Assembly (NCBI GenBank): GCA_046349615.1
Contig: JAXMBZ010000013.1
Location: forward strand, 85,704 to 149,703
Reading direction: 5' to 3'
Length of the DNA: 64,000 nt
Source of the DNA: JADJNY01 sp046349615
Lineage (GTDB): Bacteria > Planctomycetota > UBA1135 > GCA-002686595
In this document: positions 42,071 through 50,468 of the stretch, in pieces
Numbering within the stretch: the first letter of the stretch is position 1
Layout: each line of letters begins with the position of its first letter
Notes under the pieces: model-generated
Database searches by the model: none
What the model saw: the letters and a program-made list of their open reading frames with translations, nothing else
Told to the model about the DNA's origin: nothing
Program-made: the position numbers and the translations under genes

Positions 42071-42633
42071 CGGAGGCTGGCGACTCGCTCGTGGCGCCGG
42101 ATCACAGTCGAGGATCCCGGCGAAACCAGAGGAGGCGCGGAGCGGGCTGGGGGTCTTCGTCGTCGACGTACGCGCGGCGCGCGCGCGCCCGTCGACGGCT
42201 GGGGCGGCGGAGTACGGTGGAGAGCGGTCACCCGCGAGTGCGGGCGGAGTCGGAACCGCGTCGCGTGAAGCGGCGCGGCTGGGCGGTGGAGCGCGGACGT
42301 GGATCGGGCGCAGGAATTCTCCGACGCGCGATCGTGCATGCCCTGGGGCCGTTCTGCTGCGGCCCGAGGCTCAAGAACTCACCCTCCGAGCCGCGTGTCG
42401 ACGAACGCACCGCACGGGACGCGGACTCGCCCCTCGAACGATGCAGCTCGGGGAGACGAGAACACGCCTGCGCGGCGGAACGGGGACAGGAACTCGGGGC
42501 GCGGGTCGATGGGTCGGGTCAGGATGCGGGACGGACCGGACGAACGCAAGCCCATACGATCCCCCGGGGCGGCCTGGATTGCAAGCCCCCCGGGATGGAC
42601 CGTCGGAGATCGAAGGAGCGGAATCGCGCGCAA
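42071..42633. other. Long gene-free region between rplL and rpoB
   Basis: No gene is seen in these 563 bp. Two hairpins stand out: CCCGGGG/CCCCGGG at 42563-42594, 40 nt past the rplL stop, and GGGCCG/CGGCCC at 42346-42365 (8-nt loop). The first is where many bacteria have an attenuator between rplL and rpoB. I could not identify a convincing promoter, although a transcript of rpoBC alone is quite possible. Confidence 0.5.
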
Positions 42634-43041
42634 TCAGGCCAGCTTGACCTTGCCGCCCGCGTCTTCCAGCTGCTTCTTCATCGCGTTCGCTTCGTCCTTG
42701 CCGACGCCCGTCTTGACCGGCTTCGGCGCGCCGTCGACCAGCGCCTTGGCTTCAGCCAGGCCCAGGCCGGAGATCGCGCGGACTTCCTTGATGACCGAGA
42801 TCTTCTTCGCGGCATCGGGGACCGCCTCGAGGATCACGTCGAAGGAGGTCTTCTCTTCGGCCGCCGGAGCCGCCGCAGCGCCGCCGCCCGCGGCGGCAGC
42901 AACCGCGACCGGCGCGGCCGCGCTGACACCCCAGTGACCTTCGAGGTACTTGACCAGCTTCGAGGCCTGGAGGAGGGTCAGGCCGTCCAGCTTGGTGGCA
43001 ATGGCTTGGAGCTCCGGCTCGAGCTCGATCGTATTCGACAT
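42634..43041 (-). CDS. rplL: Ribosomal protein L7/L12
   Basis: The stalk protein that recruits translational GTPases, 135 residues. The N-terminal dimerisation region is ELQAIATKLDGLTLLQASKL, a hinge of Ala/Gly follows (VAVAAAAGGGAAAAPAAEE), and the C-terminal domain has VIKEVRAISGLGLAEAKAL. It is 151 bp after rplJ with a hairpin in between. Confidence 0.98.
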   Translation of the reverse strand: MSNTIELEPELQAIATKLDGLTLLQASKLVKYLEGHWGVSAAAPVAVAAAAGGGAAAAPAAEEKTSFDVILEAVPDAAKKISVIKEVRAISGLGLAEAKALVDGAPKPVKTGVGKDEANAMKKQLEDAGGKVKLA

Positions 43042-43154
43042 GGGATTACCCTTCGTGACGTTGGAGATGTGACTTGGATTCTGAGGTGGTGGCCGCCTGC
43101 GGGACGGGTGCGTTCGCGGGGCGGATAGACGAGATGCCCTCCCCCACCGAGGCG

Positions 43155-43170
43155 GCGCGGTGAACCGCGC
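43155..43170 (-). terminator. Hairpin between rplJ and rplL
   Basis: GCGCGGT and ACCGCGC form a perfect 7-bp stem with a 2-nt loop, 22 nt past the rplJ stop. No T-run follows. It may adjust the ratio of L10 to L7/L12, which is 1:4 or 1:6 in ribosomes. Confidence 0.4.
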
Positions 43171-43192
43171 ACCCGACGGGGGTGGGTGGAAT

Positions 43193-43741
43193 TCAGGAAG
43201 CCGGCGCGGCTCCGCCCGAAGCCTCGAGCTGATCGGCGCGAGCCTTCAGCAGGCGAGCCTCCGCGGACGGAACGGCGTTGAGCAGCATGGCCAGGCTGCG
43301 CGGTCCGGAGACGAGCAGGCTGACGAGCTTGCCGTTGAGCGTCTTGCGATCGGGCACGTCCGCGAGAGCGATCGTGTCCTTCGCACCGAGCAGCTTGCCC
43401 TCGAGCACGCCGCCGCGGATCTGGACCTTCCCGGCCTTCTTGACGTCGGCGCCCTGGAAGATCTTCGACGCGTGGATCGCCGCCTCGGCGTTGCCGTAGG
43501 CGATCGCCGTGTTGCCGGCGAGCATCTCCGGCGTGGCCTCGAAGCCGCGCTCTGCGAGGACGATCCGCGCGAGGGAGTTGCGCACGAGCGAGAGGGTCGC
43601 ACCCTTCTTCGCCAGTTGGTTGCGCAGCGTCTCGCTCTCCTTCACGGTCAGTCCGCCGAAGCTGACGATGACCATGCCTTCAGCTTTGCCGAGCTCGTGT
43701 TGGAGCTCTTGAATGACGAGTCGATTGACGAGATTAGGCAT
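43193..43741 (-). CDS. rplJ: Ribosomal protein L10
   Basis: L10 is the base of the L7/L12 stalk. The 182 residues start MPNLVNRLVIQELQHELGKA, continue with VSFGGLTVKESETLRNQLAK and end with helices that bind L7/L12. It overlaps the end of rplA by 8 bp, so the pair is probably translated together. Confidence 0.96.
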   Translation of the reverse strand: MPNLVNRLVIQELQHELGKAEGMVIVSFGGLTVKESETLRNQLAKKGATLSLVRNSLARIVLAERGFEATPEMLAGNTAIAYGNAEAAIHASKIFQGADVKKAGKVQIRGGVLEGKLLGAKDTIALADVPDRKTLNGKLVSLLVSGPRSLAMLLNAVPSAEARLLKARADQLEASGGAAPAS

Positions 43742-44429
43742 GCGCCACCTCCCAGTGGATCTGGACGCCCGGGCCCATGGTCGTCGAGATCGAGATCTTG
43801 CGGAAGAACTCGCCCTTGACGGCGGGCGAGCGCAGGTTGGACAGGTGGTCGAGGAAGGCCTGGAGGTTCGCCTGCAGGTCCTCCACCGCGAACGAGCGCT
43901 TGCCCAGGAGCGCGTGCACGTTGCCGCCGGCGTCGGTACGGAACTCGACCTTGCCGGCTTTGAACTCCTTCACGGCGGCCGCGACGTCGGGCGTCACGGT
44001 GCCGGACTTCGGCGAGGGCATCTTGCCCTGCGGACCGAGGACCTTACCGAGCTTGCCGACGTGCTTCATCATGTCGGGGCTGGTGATCACGATGTCGAAG
44101 TCGGTCCACCCGCCGAGGATCTTGTCGGCGAGTTCCGCGGAGCCGACCTCGTCGGCGCCCGCTTCCTTCGCAGCCTTCGCCTTTTCGCCTTCGGCGAACA
44201 CGACCACCTTGATCGACTTGCCAAGGCCCTTGGGCAGCGAAACAGCGCCGCGCACGAGTTGGTCGGTCTTCTTCGGGTCGATGCCGAGCTTGATCGCGAT
44301 CTCGACGGACTCGTCGAATTTCGCGTGCGGCAGGCTCTTGATGAGCTTGAGGGCTTCGCCGGGCTGGTAGACCTTGTTCTTGTCGACCTTGGCCGAAGCC
44401 TGGAGGTAGCGCTTGCTGTGCTTCACCAT
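43734..44429 (-). CDS. rplA: Ribosomal protein L1
   Basis: L1 moves deacylated tRNA out of the E site; in E. coli it represses its own operon. The 231 residues have SKRYLQASAKVDKNKVYQPG, AKFDESVEIAIKLGIDPKKT, GPQGKMPSPKSGTVTPDV and the final helix. It lies 4 bp after rplK and overlaps rplJ by 8 bp. Confidence 0.97.
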   Translation of the reverse strand: MVKHSKRYLQASAKVDKNKVYQPGEALKLIKSLPHAKFDESVEIAIKLGIDPKKTDQLVRGAVSLPKGLGKSIKVVVFAEGEKAKAAKEAGADEVGSAELADKILGGWTDFDIVITSPDMMKHVGKLGKVLGPQGKMPSPKSGTVTPDVAAAVKEFKAGKVEFRTDAGGNVHALLGKRSFAVEDLQANLQAFLDHLSNLRSPAVKGEFFRKISISTTMGPGVQIHWEVAHA

Positions 44430-44433
44430 GGGT

Positions 44434-44859
44434 TCAGCCCTCGACCTTGATGCCGGAGGAACGCGCGGTTCCCTCGACGATGCGAACCGCTGCGGCGAGG
44501 TCGCGGCAGTTCAGGTCCTTCATCTTCATCTTCGCGATCTCCTCGACTTGCGCGCGCGACACCTTGCCGACCACTTCGTGACCGACGGCACCCGCGCCCT
44601 TCTCGAGCTTCGCTGCGCGCTTCAGGAGCACCGAAGCGGGCGGAGACTTGAGGATGAAGTCGAACGTGCGGTCTTTGTAGACCGTGATCTCGACGGGAAT
44701 GATCAAGCCCATGTCGCCGCGGGTGGCTTCGTTGAATTGCTTCACGAAGGCCGCGATGTTGACGCCGTGCGAACCCAGCGCGGGGCCGACCGGCGGCGCG
44801 GGCGTGGCTTGCCCGCCCGGGCACTGCAGCTTGATCTTGCCTGTGACTTCCTTGGCCAT
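44434..44859 (-). CDS. rplK: Ribosomal protein L11
   Basis: L11 in the factor-binding centre is needed for stringent-response sensing by RelA. The 141 residues have GKIKLQCPGGQATPAPPVGP (proline-rich hinge), FVKQFNEATRGDMGLIIPVE and the C-terminal RNA-binding domain ending AAVRIVEGTARSSGI. It follows nusG after a 67-bp gap that holds a strong hairpin. Confidence 0.97.
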   Translation of the reverse strand: MAKEVTGKIKLQCPGGQATPAPPVGPALGSHGVNIAAFVKQFNEATRGDMGLIIPVEITVYKDRTFDFILKSPPASVLLKRAAKLEKGAGAVGHEVVGKVSRAQVEEIAKMKMKDLNCRDLAAAVRIVEGTARSSGIKVEG

Positions 44860-44879
44860 GTTTGCTCGCTCTCGATGAG

Positions 44880-44916
44880 GCCCGGTCCAACGAGCGGCTG
44901 AGCCGCTCTCCCGGGC
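44880..44916 (-). terminator. Nested hairpin between nusG and rplK
   Basis: An inner perfect stem GAGCGGCT/AGCCGCTC (44892-44908) with a 1-nt loop is enclosed by GCCCGG/CCGGGC (44880-44885, 44911-44916). It lies between the nusG stop and the rplK ATG. It could be an attenuator or part of an L1 regulatory site; no T-run is seen. Confidence 0.5.
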
Positions 44917-44926
44917 GTGTTGGAGG

Positions 44927-45481
44927 TCAGATCTTCTCGACCATCCAGTATTCCAGATCGACCGGCGTCGGCCGGCCGAAGATCGTCACGATCACCTTGA
45001 CGGTGCCCTTCTCCGGGTTGACCTCTTCGACGACACCGTCGAAGCCGTCGAAGGCGCCCGACTTGATCTTGACCATGTCGCCCTTGTGGAGACCGATCGT
45101 GACCTGAGGCCGCGACTCGGAGTCCGACATGCGCGACAGGATGGATTGGACCTCGGAGTCGGACAGCGGCGTCGGCATGCCCAGGGGACCGAGGAATTCG
45201 CGCAGACCGTCGATCTCGCGCAGCGTGTTGCGCGCCTTGACCGTACGAGGGTCGGTCGCATCGTCCAGGTCGGCCTGGACCATCAAGTAGCCCGGGTAGA
45301 GCTTCTTGTTGACCGTGCGCTTCTTGCCGTTCTTGAGGTCGGTGACCCGCTCGAAGGGCACGAGCACCTGCGGCACGAGGTCCTGCACCCCGGCAAGCTT
45401 GAGCCGCGCAAGCGTGTTCTTGGCGATCGAGTCCTCGCGACCCGACTGACAGCGGATGAAGAACCACTTCATGGCGACCAT
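44927..45481 (-). CDS. nusG: Transcription elongation/termination factor NusG
   Basis: NusG binds RNA polymerase and couples it to Rho or the ribosome. The 184 residues comprise the NGN domain (MKWFFIRCQSGREDSIAKNT; KKLYPGYLMVQADL) and the C-terminal KOW domain (HKGDMVKIKSGAFDGFDGVV). The ATG at 45481 has GGGAGG 5 nt upstream; an internal ATG at 45472 starts MKWFF, the classical position. It is 1 bp after secE. Confidence 0.97.
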   Translation of the reverse strand: MVAMKWFFIRCQSGREDSIAKNTLARLKLAGVQDLVPQVLVPFERVTDLKNGKKRTVNKKLYPGYLMVQADLDDATDPRTVKARNTLREIDGLREFLGPLGMPTPLSDSEVQSILSRMSDSESRPQVTIGLHKGDMVKIKSGAFDGFDGVVEEVNPEKGTVKVIVTIFGRPTPVDLEYWMVEKI

Positions 45482-45482
45482 C

Positions 45483-45950
45483 TCAACCTCCCCCGAGGAG
45501 CAGCCAGGTCACCCACCGTCCGAGCAGGAAATCCGCTCCCGCCAGGAAGGCCATCAAGAAGGCGACGCAGACGATCACGATGATCGAAGAGTTCATCGCC
45601 TCGTTCATCGTCGGCCAGGTGACCTTGCGCAACTCGGCCTCGGTCTCGATCAGGAGGTCCGCAGTCTTCGGCTTGTTCAGGTAGACGTGGAGCGCGAAAA
45701 GACCGCCGAGGCAGGCGAGCACCGAGACGATGAGCGCCGGCGTGAGCTTCCAGGAGAGGATCGGCAGGAGCGCTCCGCCGACATCGCGATTGTTCGCGTC
45801 CTTCGTCGCCCCGAACGCGACCCCCATCGGGTCGTGGAACCACGTGTCGAGCGACTCGTTGAGCGAGGTGCAGCCGTAGACGACTAGCAGCGCGAGCGAC
45901 CAGAACGCGGCCGTGCGTGCGATGCGTCCTTGATCCGGTTTGTAGGCCAT
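45483..45950 (-). CDS. secE: Preprotein translocase subunit SecE, three-segment form
   Basis: SecE clamps SecY. The 155 residues carry three predicted membrane segments: AFWSLALLVVYGC, PALIVSVLACLGGLFALHVY and SSIIVIVCVAFLMAFLAGAD. The conserved amphipathic helix is AELRKVTWPTMNEAMNSS. A polar loop of about 35 residues separates the first two segments. Many bacteria have a 60-70 residue SecE with one segment, so this is a large version. The ATG at 45950 is chosen; the upstream frame is Arg-rich and not protein-like. Confidence 0.92.
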   Translation of the reverse strand: MAYKPDQGRIARTAAFWSLALLVVYGCTSLNESLDTWFHDPMGVAFGATKDANNRDVGGALLPILSWKLTPALIVSVLACLGGLFALHVYLNKPKTADLLIETEAELRKVTWPTMNEAMNSSIIVIVCVAFLMAFLAGADFLLGRWVTWLLLGGG

Positions 45951-46085
45951 CTCGTCGTTCCTTGCGTCAGCGGCGCGTCCACCGTGGAGCGCCTCGCCTC
46001 GATCCCCGTGCCCATCCCCTCCGCGCGCCTCGCGTGGAGCGGTCGCCGAGCGCCGTGGCTCGGTCGTTCTCACCGCGAGTCGCGG

Positions 46086-46244
46086 TCAGAGCTTCTTTTC
46101 CTTGTGCCCCGTGTGCTTGCGGCAGAACGGGCAGTACTTCTTCTTCTCCAGCTTGTAGGTGGCCTTGAGCCTCTTGTGCGTCGTGTAGTTCCGGTTGGAG
46201 CACGTCGTGCACTCGAGGAAGATGTAGCGTTCCTTGATCTTCAT
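46086..46244 (-). CDS. rpmG: Ribosomal protein L33, zinc form
   Basis: A 52-residue protein starting MKIKERYIFLECTTCSNRNY with zinc cysteines 12, 15, 38 and 41. L33 lies near the E site of the 50S subunit. Between tuf and secE is the common location. It is short and easily overlooked; 135 bp separate it from secE. Confidence 0.96.
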   Translation of the reverse strand: MKIKERYIFLECTTCSNRNYTTHKRLKATYKLEKKKYCPFCRKHTGHKEKKL

Positions 46245-46315
46245 GGGCTCGCGCGGCGCCGAAGGCCGCCTTCGTCACGACGCGTCGCGCGCGTCGCGGG
46301 TTTCGATGCGCGACG

Positions 46316-46348
46316 CGGCCGGAGCGCGAGGTCGTCGCGCTCCGGCCG
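46316..46348 (-). terminator. Hairpin after tuf
   Basis: Perfect 14-bp arms (46316-46329 and 46335-46348) enclose a 5-nt loop. The hairpin begins 11 nt after the tuf stop. No T-run follows, and a second small inverted repeat (CGAAGGC/GCCTTCG, around 46260-46274) lies beyond it. It may reduce transcription into rpmG-secE-nusG, since EF-Tu is needed in large excess. Confidence 0.7.
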
Positions 46349-46359
46349 GCCGCCGGGAT

Positions 46360-47562
46360 TCACTTGATGATCTTCGTCACGACGCCCGCACCGACGGTGC
46401 GACCGCCCTCGCGGATGGCGAAGCGCAGCTGCTCGTCCATGGCGACGGGCGTGAGCAGCTCGACTTCCATCTTCACGTTGTCGCCGGGCATGCACATCTC
46501 GGCGCCGCCGAGGAGCTTGGCCGTGCCCGTGACGTCCGTCGTGCGGAAGTAGAACTGCGGGCGATAGCCCGAGAAGAACGGCGTGTGGCGACCGCCTTCA
46601 TCCTTGGAGAGGATGTACACCTCGGCTTCGAAGTGCGTGTGCGGCGTGATCGAACCGGGCTTCGCGATGACCTGCCCGCGCTCGACGTCCGTGCGCTCCA
46701 TGCCGCGGAGGAGGAGGCCGACGTTGTCGCCCGCCTGACCTTCGTCGAGCGTCTTCTGGAACATCTCGACGCCGGTGCAGGTGGACTTCATGATCTCGGG
46801 ACGGAGCCCGACGATCTCCACCGCTTCACCGACCTTGATCCGGCCGCGGTCGATGCGGCCCGTCGCGACCGTGCCGCGACCGGAGATCGAGAAGACGTCT
46901 TCGACGCACATCAGGAACGGCTTGTCGACGATGCGCTCGGGCGTCGGGATGAACGTGTCGAGCGCCTTGAGCAACTCGTCGATGCACGCGTTCGCCTTGT
47001 CGTCGGCGCCGTTCGACTCGAGCGCCAACTTGGCCTGACCGCGGATGATCGGCGTCTTGTCGCCCGGGAACTTGTACTTGCTGAGGAGCTCGCGGATCTC
47101 CATGTCGACGAGGTCGAGGAGCTCGGCGTCGTCGACGAGGTCGACCTTGTTCAGGAAGACCACGATGTAGGGCACGTTCACCTGACGGGCGAGCAGGACG
47201 TGCTCGCGCGTCTGGGGCATCGGACCGTCGGCGGCCGACACGACCAGGATCGCGCCGTCCATCTGAGCGGCGCCCGTGATCATGTTCTTGATGAAGTCGG
47301 CGTGGCCGGGGCAGTCGACGTGCGCGTAGTGACGCGTGTCCGACTCGTACTCCGTGTGGGAGGCCGCGATCGTCACCGTCTTGTCCGTGGAGCGCACGGT
47401 GCCGCCCTTGGTGATTTCCGCATAGGACTTCACCTTGGTCTTGAAGCGGTGGGCCGAGCGCGCCGCGATGGCCGCGGTCAGGGTGCTCTTCCCGTGGTCG
47501 ATGTGACCAATCGTGCCCACGTTGACGTGAGGCTTGGTCCTCTGGAAGATTTCCTTTGCCAT
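46360..47562 (-). CDS. tuf: Elongation factor Tu
   Basis: EF-Tu carries aminoacyl-tRNA to the ribosome; 400 residues. GTPase motifs are GHIDHGKS (19-26), DCPGHADF and NKVD. Switch I is unusual: residues 51-66 read TKGGTVRSTDKTVTIA, where most EF-Tu has a KARGITIN-like sequence. The rest is standard: FSGYRPQFYFRTTDVTG, RFAIREGGRTVGAGVV. I recall the same switch I type in Planctomycetota EF-Tu. It follows tRNA-Thr(GGT) and shares a promoter with the tRNA genes. Confidence 0.97.
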   Translation of the reverse strand: MAKEIFQRTKPHVNVGTIGHIDHGKSTLTAAIAARSAHRFKTKVKSYAEITKGGTVRSTDKTVTIAASHTEYESDTRHYAHVDCPGHADFIKNMITGAAQMDGAILVVSAADGPMPQTREHVLLARQVNVPYIVVFLNKVDLVDDAELLDLVDMEIRELLSKYKFPGDKTPIIRGQAKLALESNGADDKANACIDELLKALDTFIPTPERIVDKPFLMCVEDVFSISGRGTVATGRIDRGRIKVGEAVEIVGLRPEIMKSTCTGVEMFQKTLDEGQAGDNVGLLLRGMERTDVERGQVIAKPGSITPHTHFEAEVYILSKDEGGRHTPFFSGYRPQFYFRTTDVTGTAKLLGGAEMCMPGDNVKMEVELLTPVAMDEQLRFAIREGGRTVGAGVVTKIIK

Positions 47563-47717
47563 GACTTGTCTCTGAAGGTGGTTTGCGGGCCTCTGCCCTC
47601 TGGGATGTGGAGTGGTTCGCGGCGATCGCGCCGCACGTGGCGGCTGCTCCCGCGTGAGAGCGGAGGCCCGGCCGTCGTGATCGAGATGGATTGTGTGGAA
47701 AGAACCGGTCGTGAGAG

Positions 47718-47792
47718 TGGAGCTGCTGATGGGGCTTGAACCCATGGCCTCCTCCTTACCAAGGAGGTGCTCTACCACTGAGCTACAGCAGC
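47718..47792 (-). tRNA. tRNA-Thr(GGT)
   Basis: Acceptor GCTGCTG/CAGCAGC, anticodon loop TTGGTAA (anticodon GGT), T arm GGTTCAAGCC and encoded CCA. It lies 155 bp before tuf. This corresponds to thrT of the E. coli thrU-tyrU-glyT-thrT-tufB operon. Confidence 0.96.
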
Positions 47793-47846
47793 ACGACCCG
47801 CGTTGAGGCGGGCCTGAGCTCTGCCGTCCCGGACGCGGAGCCGAGC

Positions 47847-47920
47847 TGGAGCGGGCGAAGGGAATCGAACCCTCGTGTGCAGCTTGGAAGGCTGCCGTTC
47901 TACCATTGAACTACGCCCGC
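47847..47920 (-). tRNA. tRNA-Gly(TCC)
   Basis: Acceptor GCGGGCG/CGCCCGC, anticodon loop CTTCCAA (anticodon TCC), T arm GGTTCGATTCC and encoded CCA. It matches glyT of the E. coli tufB operon by anticodon and position. Confidence 0.96.
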
Positions 47921-48166
47921 GATCGGGCCCGTGCTCGGTAGCCGCCGACCCGCGCGCTGCGCGATCGGCGGGGACAACCTCCTCCGGTGCGAAGCGCGTG
48001 GAGCGCGCGATGCACGCAGCGAGACCGACGAGGGGCATCCGCTTGAGGCGGGGAGCGGCGCGTGGGTCGCGCGTGCGCGCCGGAGGTCCGGCGTGGACGG
48101 TGAACGATCCAGGAGACGCGCTTCGCTCGCGAGGTACCGACCCTGCGCCGCTCGGGCGAAGGAGGC

Positions 48167-48251
<85 letters not shown>

Positions 48252-48432
48252 GCTGTCGCGATGATCGGTCCGAACGCAGACGCCGAGCCGTGCCCCACGC
48301 GGGGGCGCGGAAGCATCCGCTCCCTGAATCATCCTCGAACTGGTCTCGTTGGAAGGGAACGTCGCGCGCCACGGACACGCGGTCCGCGTCGGCGCGGCTT
48401 CGCTGGTCCGGGCCTCCGGCACCGGCTCCGGG

Positions 48433-48508
48433 TGGAGCCAGCGGTGGGATTCGAACCCACGACCACCTGATTACAAATCAGGGGCTCTGCCAATTGAGCT
48501 ACGCTGGC
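48433..48508 (-). tRNA. tRNA-Thr(TGT)
   Basis: Acceptor GCCAGCG/CGCTGGC, anticodon loop TTTGTAA (anticodon TGT), T arm GGTTCGAATCC and encoded CCA. It is the first gene after the promoter and corresponds to thrU of the E. coli tufB operon. Confidence 0.96.
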
Positions 48509-48593
48509 GGCGAGCCACGTGGCCCACTGGCAGCCCCAAGCGTGGACATCCTCAGTCCGGAAGGACACCCTGGGGCGGCGAAGTGAGCGCGGT

Positions 48594-48621
48594 ATGTTAC
48601 GGGCGACGCCTCCCCCGTCAA
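48594..48621 (-). promoter_or_regulatory. Promoter of the tRNA-tuf operon
   Basis: On the minus strand TTGACG (48621-48616) and TAACAT (48599-48594) are separated by 16 bp. The predicted start of transcription is about 80 nt before tRNA-Thr(TGT). Its -35 is identical to that of the S10 operon promoter. Confidence 0.7.
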
Positions 48622-48762
48622 GCGTGCCGGAGGATTTCCGCCGCGACCGCCCGTCGAGGCCGCCTCGGGCCCTCCCCTCCAGGATCGGACGGGGGCACCC
48701 TCGGTCCGGAGCGCCGGACGGTCGCGCTCCCGAGGTGGACCCCGCGGAGCTCCCCCTCCGGA

Positions 48763-49929
48763 CTAGAGCGCCCGGGACCGACCGAGTTCGTGAGCCCAGG
48801 CGGACTCGAGGTGCGCGATCGAGTCGCCGCCGAAGCGCTCGAGGAACACCTGCGTCAAGACGAGGGCGACGAGCGCCTCCCCGACGACGCTCGCGGCCGG
48901 AACCGAGGTCACGTCCGAGCGCTGGTAGGTCGCGTCGACGGGCTCCAGGGTGGCGAACTCGACCGAGGGGAGGCCCCGCCGAAGGGTCGGGATCGGTTTC
49001 ATCGCGACCCGGACGACGAGCGGCTCCCCCGTCGTCATCCCGCCCTCGAGCCCCCCCGCATGGTTGGTCGCGCGGCGGTAGCGGGTGCCGAGCGGGCCGG
49101 TGCCGCCGGGACCGCCGAGGATCGCGTCGTGGACGGCCGAGCCCGGCCGACGGGCGCTCTCGAAGCCGAGTCCGAACTCGACCCCCTTCATGGCGGGGAT
49201 GGAGAACAGGGCACCCCCGAGACGGGCGGTCAGGCGTTCGGGTCCGGAGTGGTAGCTGCCGAGCCCCGGCGGCAACCCGGTCGCGACGATCTCGAAGACG
49301 CCCCCGAGGGTGTCCCCCGCTTCCTTCGCGCGGTCGACGGCGGCGGTGAGCGCGGGTTCGGCGGCCGCATCGAGCCCGAAGAAGGCGCTCGCGGCCCGGG
49401 TCGCGTCGCGGTCGGCGCGCGGGAGCGCGAGCACGCGCGCGCGCTCCTCCGCCCGCGTCGCGACGCCGCCGAGCTCGACGACGTGCGCGAACACGTCGAT
49501 CCCGAAGGGCTCGAGCACCTGGCGCGCGATGGCGCCGCAGGCGACGCGCGTCGCGGTCTCGCGCGCGCTCGCGCGCTCGAGGACGGCGCGCGGGTCGCGC
49601 TCGCCGAGCTTGAAGCAGCCCGCGAGGTCCGCGTGCCCCGGGCGCGGGTTCGTCGGGACGGGGAGGCGCTCGATCGTCTGGTCCCTGTTCGCGATCGTGA
49701 ACGCGAGCGGCGAACCGAGCGTCTTCCCCGCGCGGACGCCGGAGAGGAGCTCGATCACGTCCGTCTCGATGCGCATGCGCCCGCCGCGGCCGTAACCCTG
49801 CTGGCGGCGCGCGAGCTCGGCGTTCACGCGTTCGAGATCGAGCGCGAGGCCCGCGGGGAGGCCCTCGACGATGCCGACGAGCGCCTTGCCGTGCGATTCG
49901 CCGGCGGTGGTCCAGCGGACCTCTGTCAC
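48763..49929 (-). CDS. aroC: Chorismate synthase
   Basis: AroC converts EPSP to chorismate with reduced FMN, the last shikimate step. The 388 residues have the start VRWTTAGESHGKALVGIVEG, RRQQGYGRGGRMRIETD, RPGHADLAGCFK, and the C-terminal RATNHAGGLEGGMTTGEPLV and ATYQRSDVTSVPA, all diagnostic. It starts with GTG at 49929, overlapping the stop of the receiver gene as GTGA. The frame is open far upstream, over other genes, and that part is not AroC. Confidence 0.96.
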   Translation of the reverse strand: MTEVRWTTAGESHGKALVGIVEGLPAGLALDLERVNAELARRQQGYGRGGRMRIETDVIELLSGVRAGKTLGSPLAFTIANRDQTIERLPVPTNPRPGHADLAGCFKLGERDPRAVLERASARETATRVACGAIARQVLEPFGIDVFAHVVELGGVATRAEERARVLALPRADRDATRAASAFFGLDAAAEPALTAAVDRAKEAGDTLGGVFEIVATGLPPGLGSYHSGPERLTARLGGALFSIPAMKGVEFGLGFESARRPGSAVHDAILGGPGGTGPLGTRYRRATNHAGGLEGGMTTGEPLVVRVAMKPIPTLRRGLPSVEFATLEPVDATYQRSDVTSVPAASVVGEALVALVLTQVFLERFGGDSIAHLESAWAHELGRSRAL

Positions 49930-50417
49930 GAGGCCGCTCCCGGCGGGAGGATCTCGATCCAACCGTCGTCGTCGGGCGCGCTCGCGGCGGGAACACCGGG
50001 GTTCGCAGCGCGGGCGAGCGCGCGCGCGGCAGCGATGTCGGGGGCGCGGCGTTCGGCCTCGCGCAGCGCCGCATGGACGCTCGCCTCCAGGCGCTCGAAG
50101 TCGAACGGCTTGCGCAGCAGGCCGACGATCGCGGGAATCCTCGCGAAAAAGGCCTCGAGCTCCGCGTCGACGAAGCCGGAGACGACGAGCGTCGGTGGGA
50201 GCAGGCCTTCCTTCGAAAGCCGCGGCAACTCCTCGCGTCCGCTCTCGTGCCCGAGCTCGAGGTCGGAGAGCAGGAGGTCGGGCTCGGCGTCCGCGAGCAG
50301 CGAGCGTGCCTCCCGGAAGGACGCGGCGGTGCGCACGTCGTGGCCGCGCCGACCCAGGTAGAGCGCGTAGAGCTCGACGATGCGCGCGTCGTTGTCGAGG
50401 ATCAGCAGGCGGGCCAT
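49926..50417 (-). CDS. Single-domain response-regulator receiver
   Basis: A 163-residue protein. Residues 1-120 are a receiver domain: Asp9 and Asp11 in the acidic pocket (LLILDNDARI), the phosphorylated Asp52 (DLLLSDLELG), Ser80 and Lys103 (RKPFDF). The remaining 40 residues are Ala/Pro-rich and acidic with no output domain. No histidine kinase is nearby. It lies between mutS2 and aroC in one run and is translationally coupled to aroC by a 4-bp overlap; the link to either is unexplained. Confidence 0.88.
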   Translation of the reverse strand: MARLLILDNDARIVELYALYLGRRGHDVRTAASFREARSLLADAEPDLLLSDLELGHESGREELPRLSKEGLLPPTLVVSGFVDAELEAFFARIPAIVGLLRKPFDFERLEASVHAALREAERRAPDIAAARALARAANPGVPAASAPDDDGWIEILPPGAAS

Positions 50418-50468
50418 CAGCGCCAGGAATACCGCTCGCGGGTGGCGAGTTCCAGGTCGGAGGGGACG

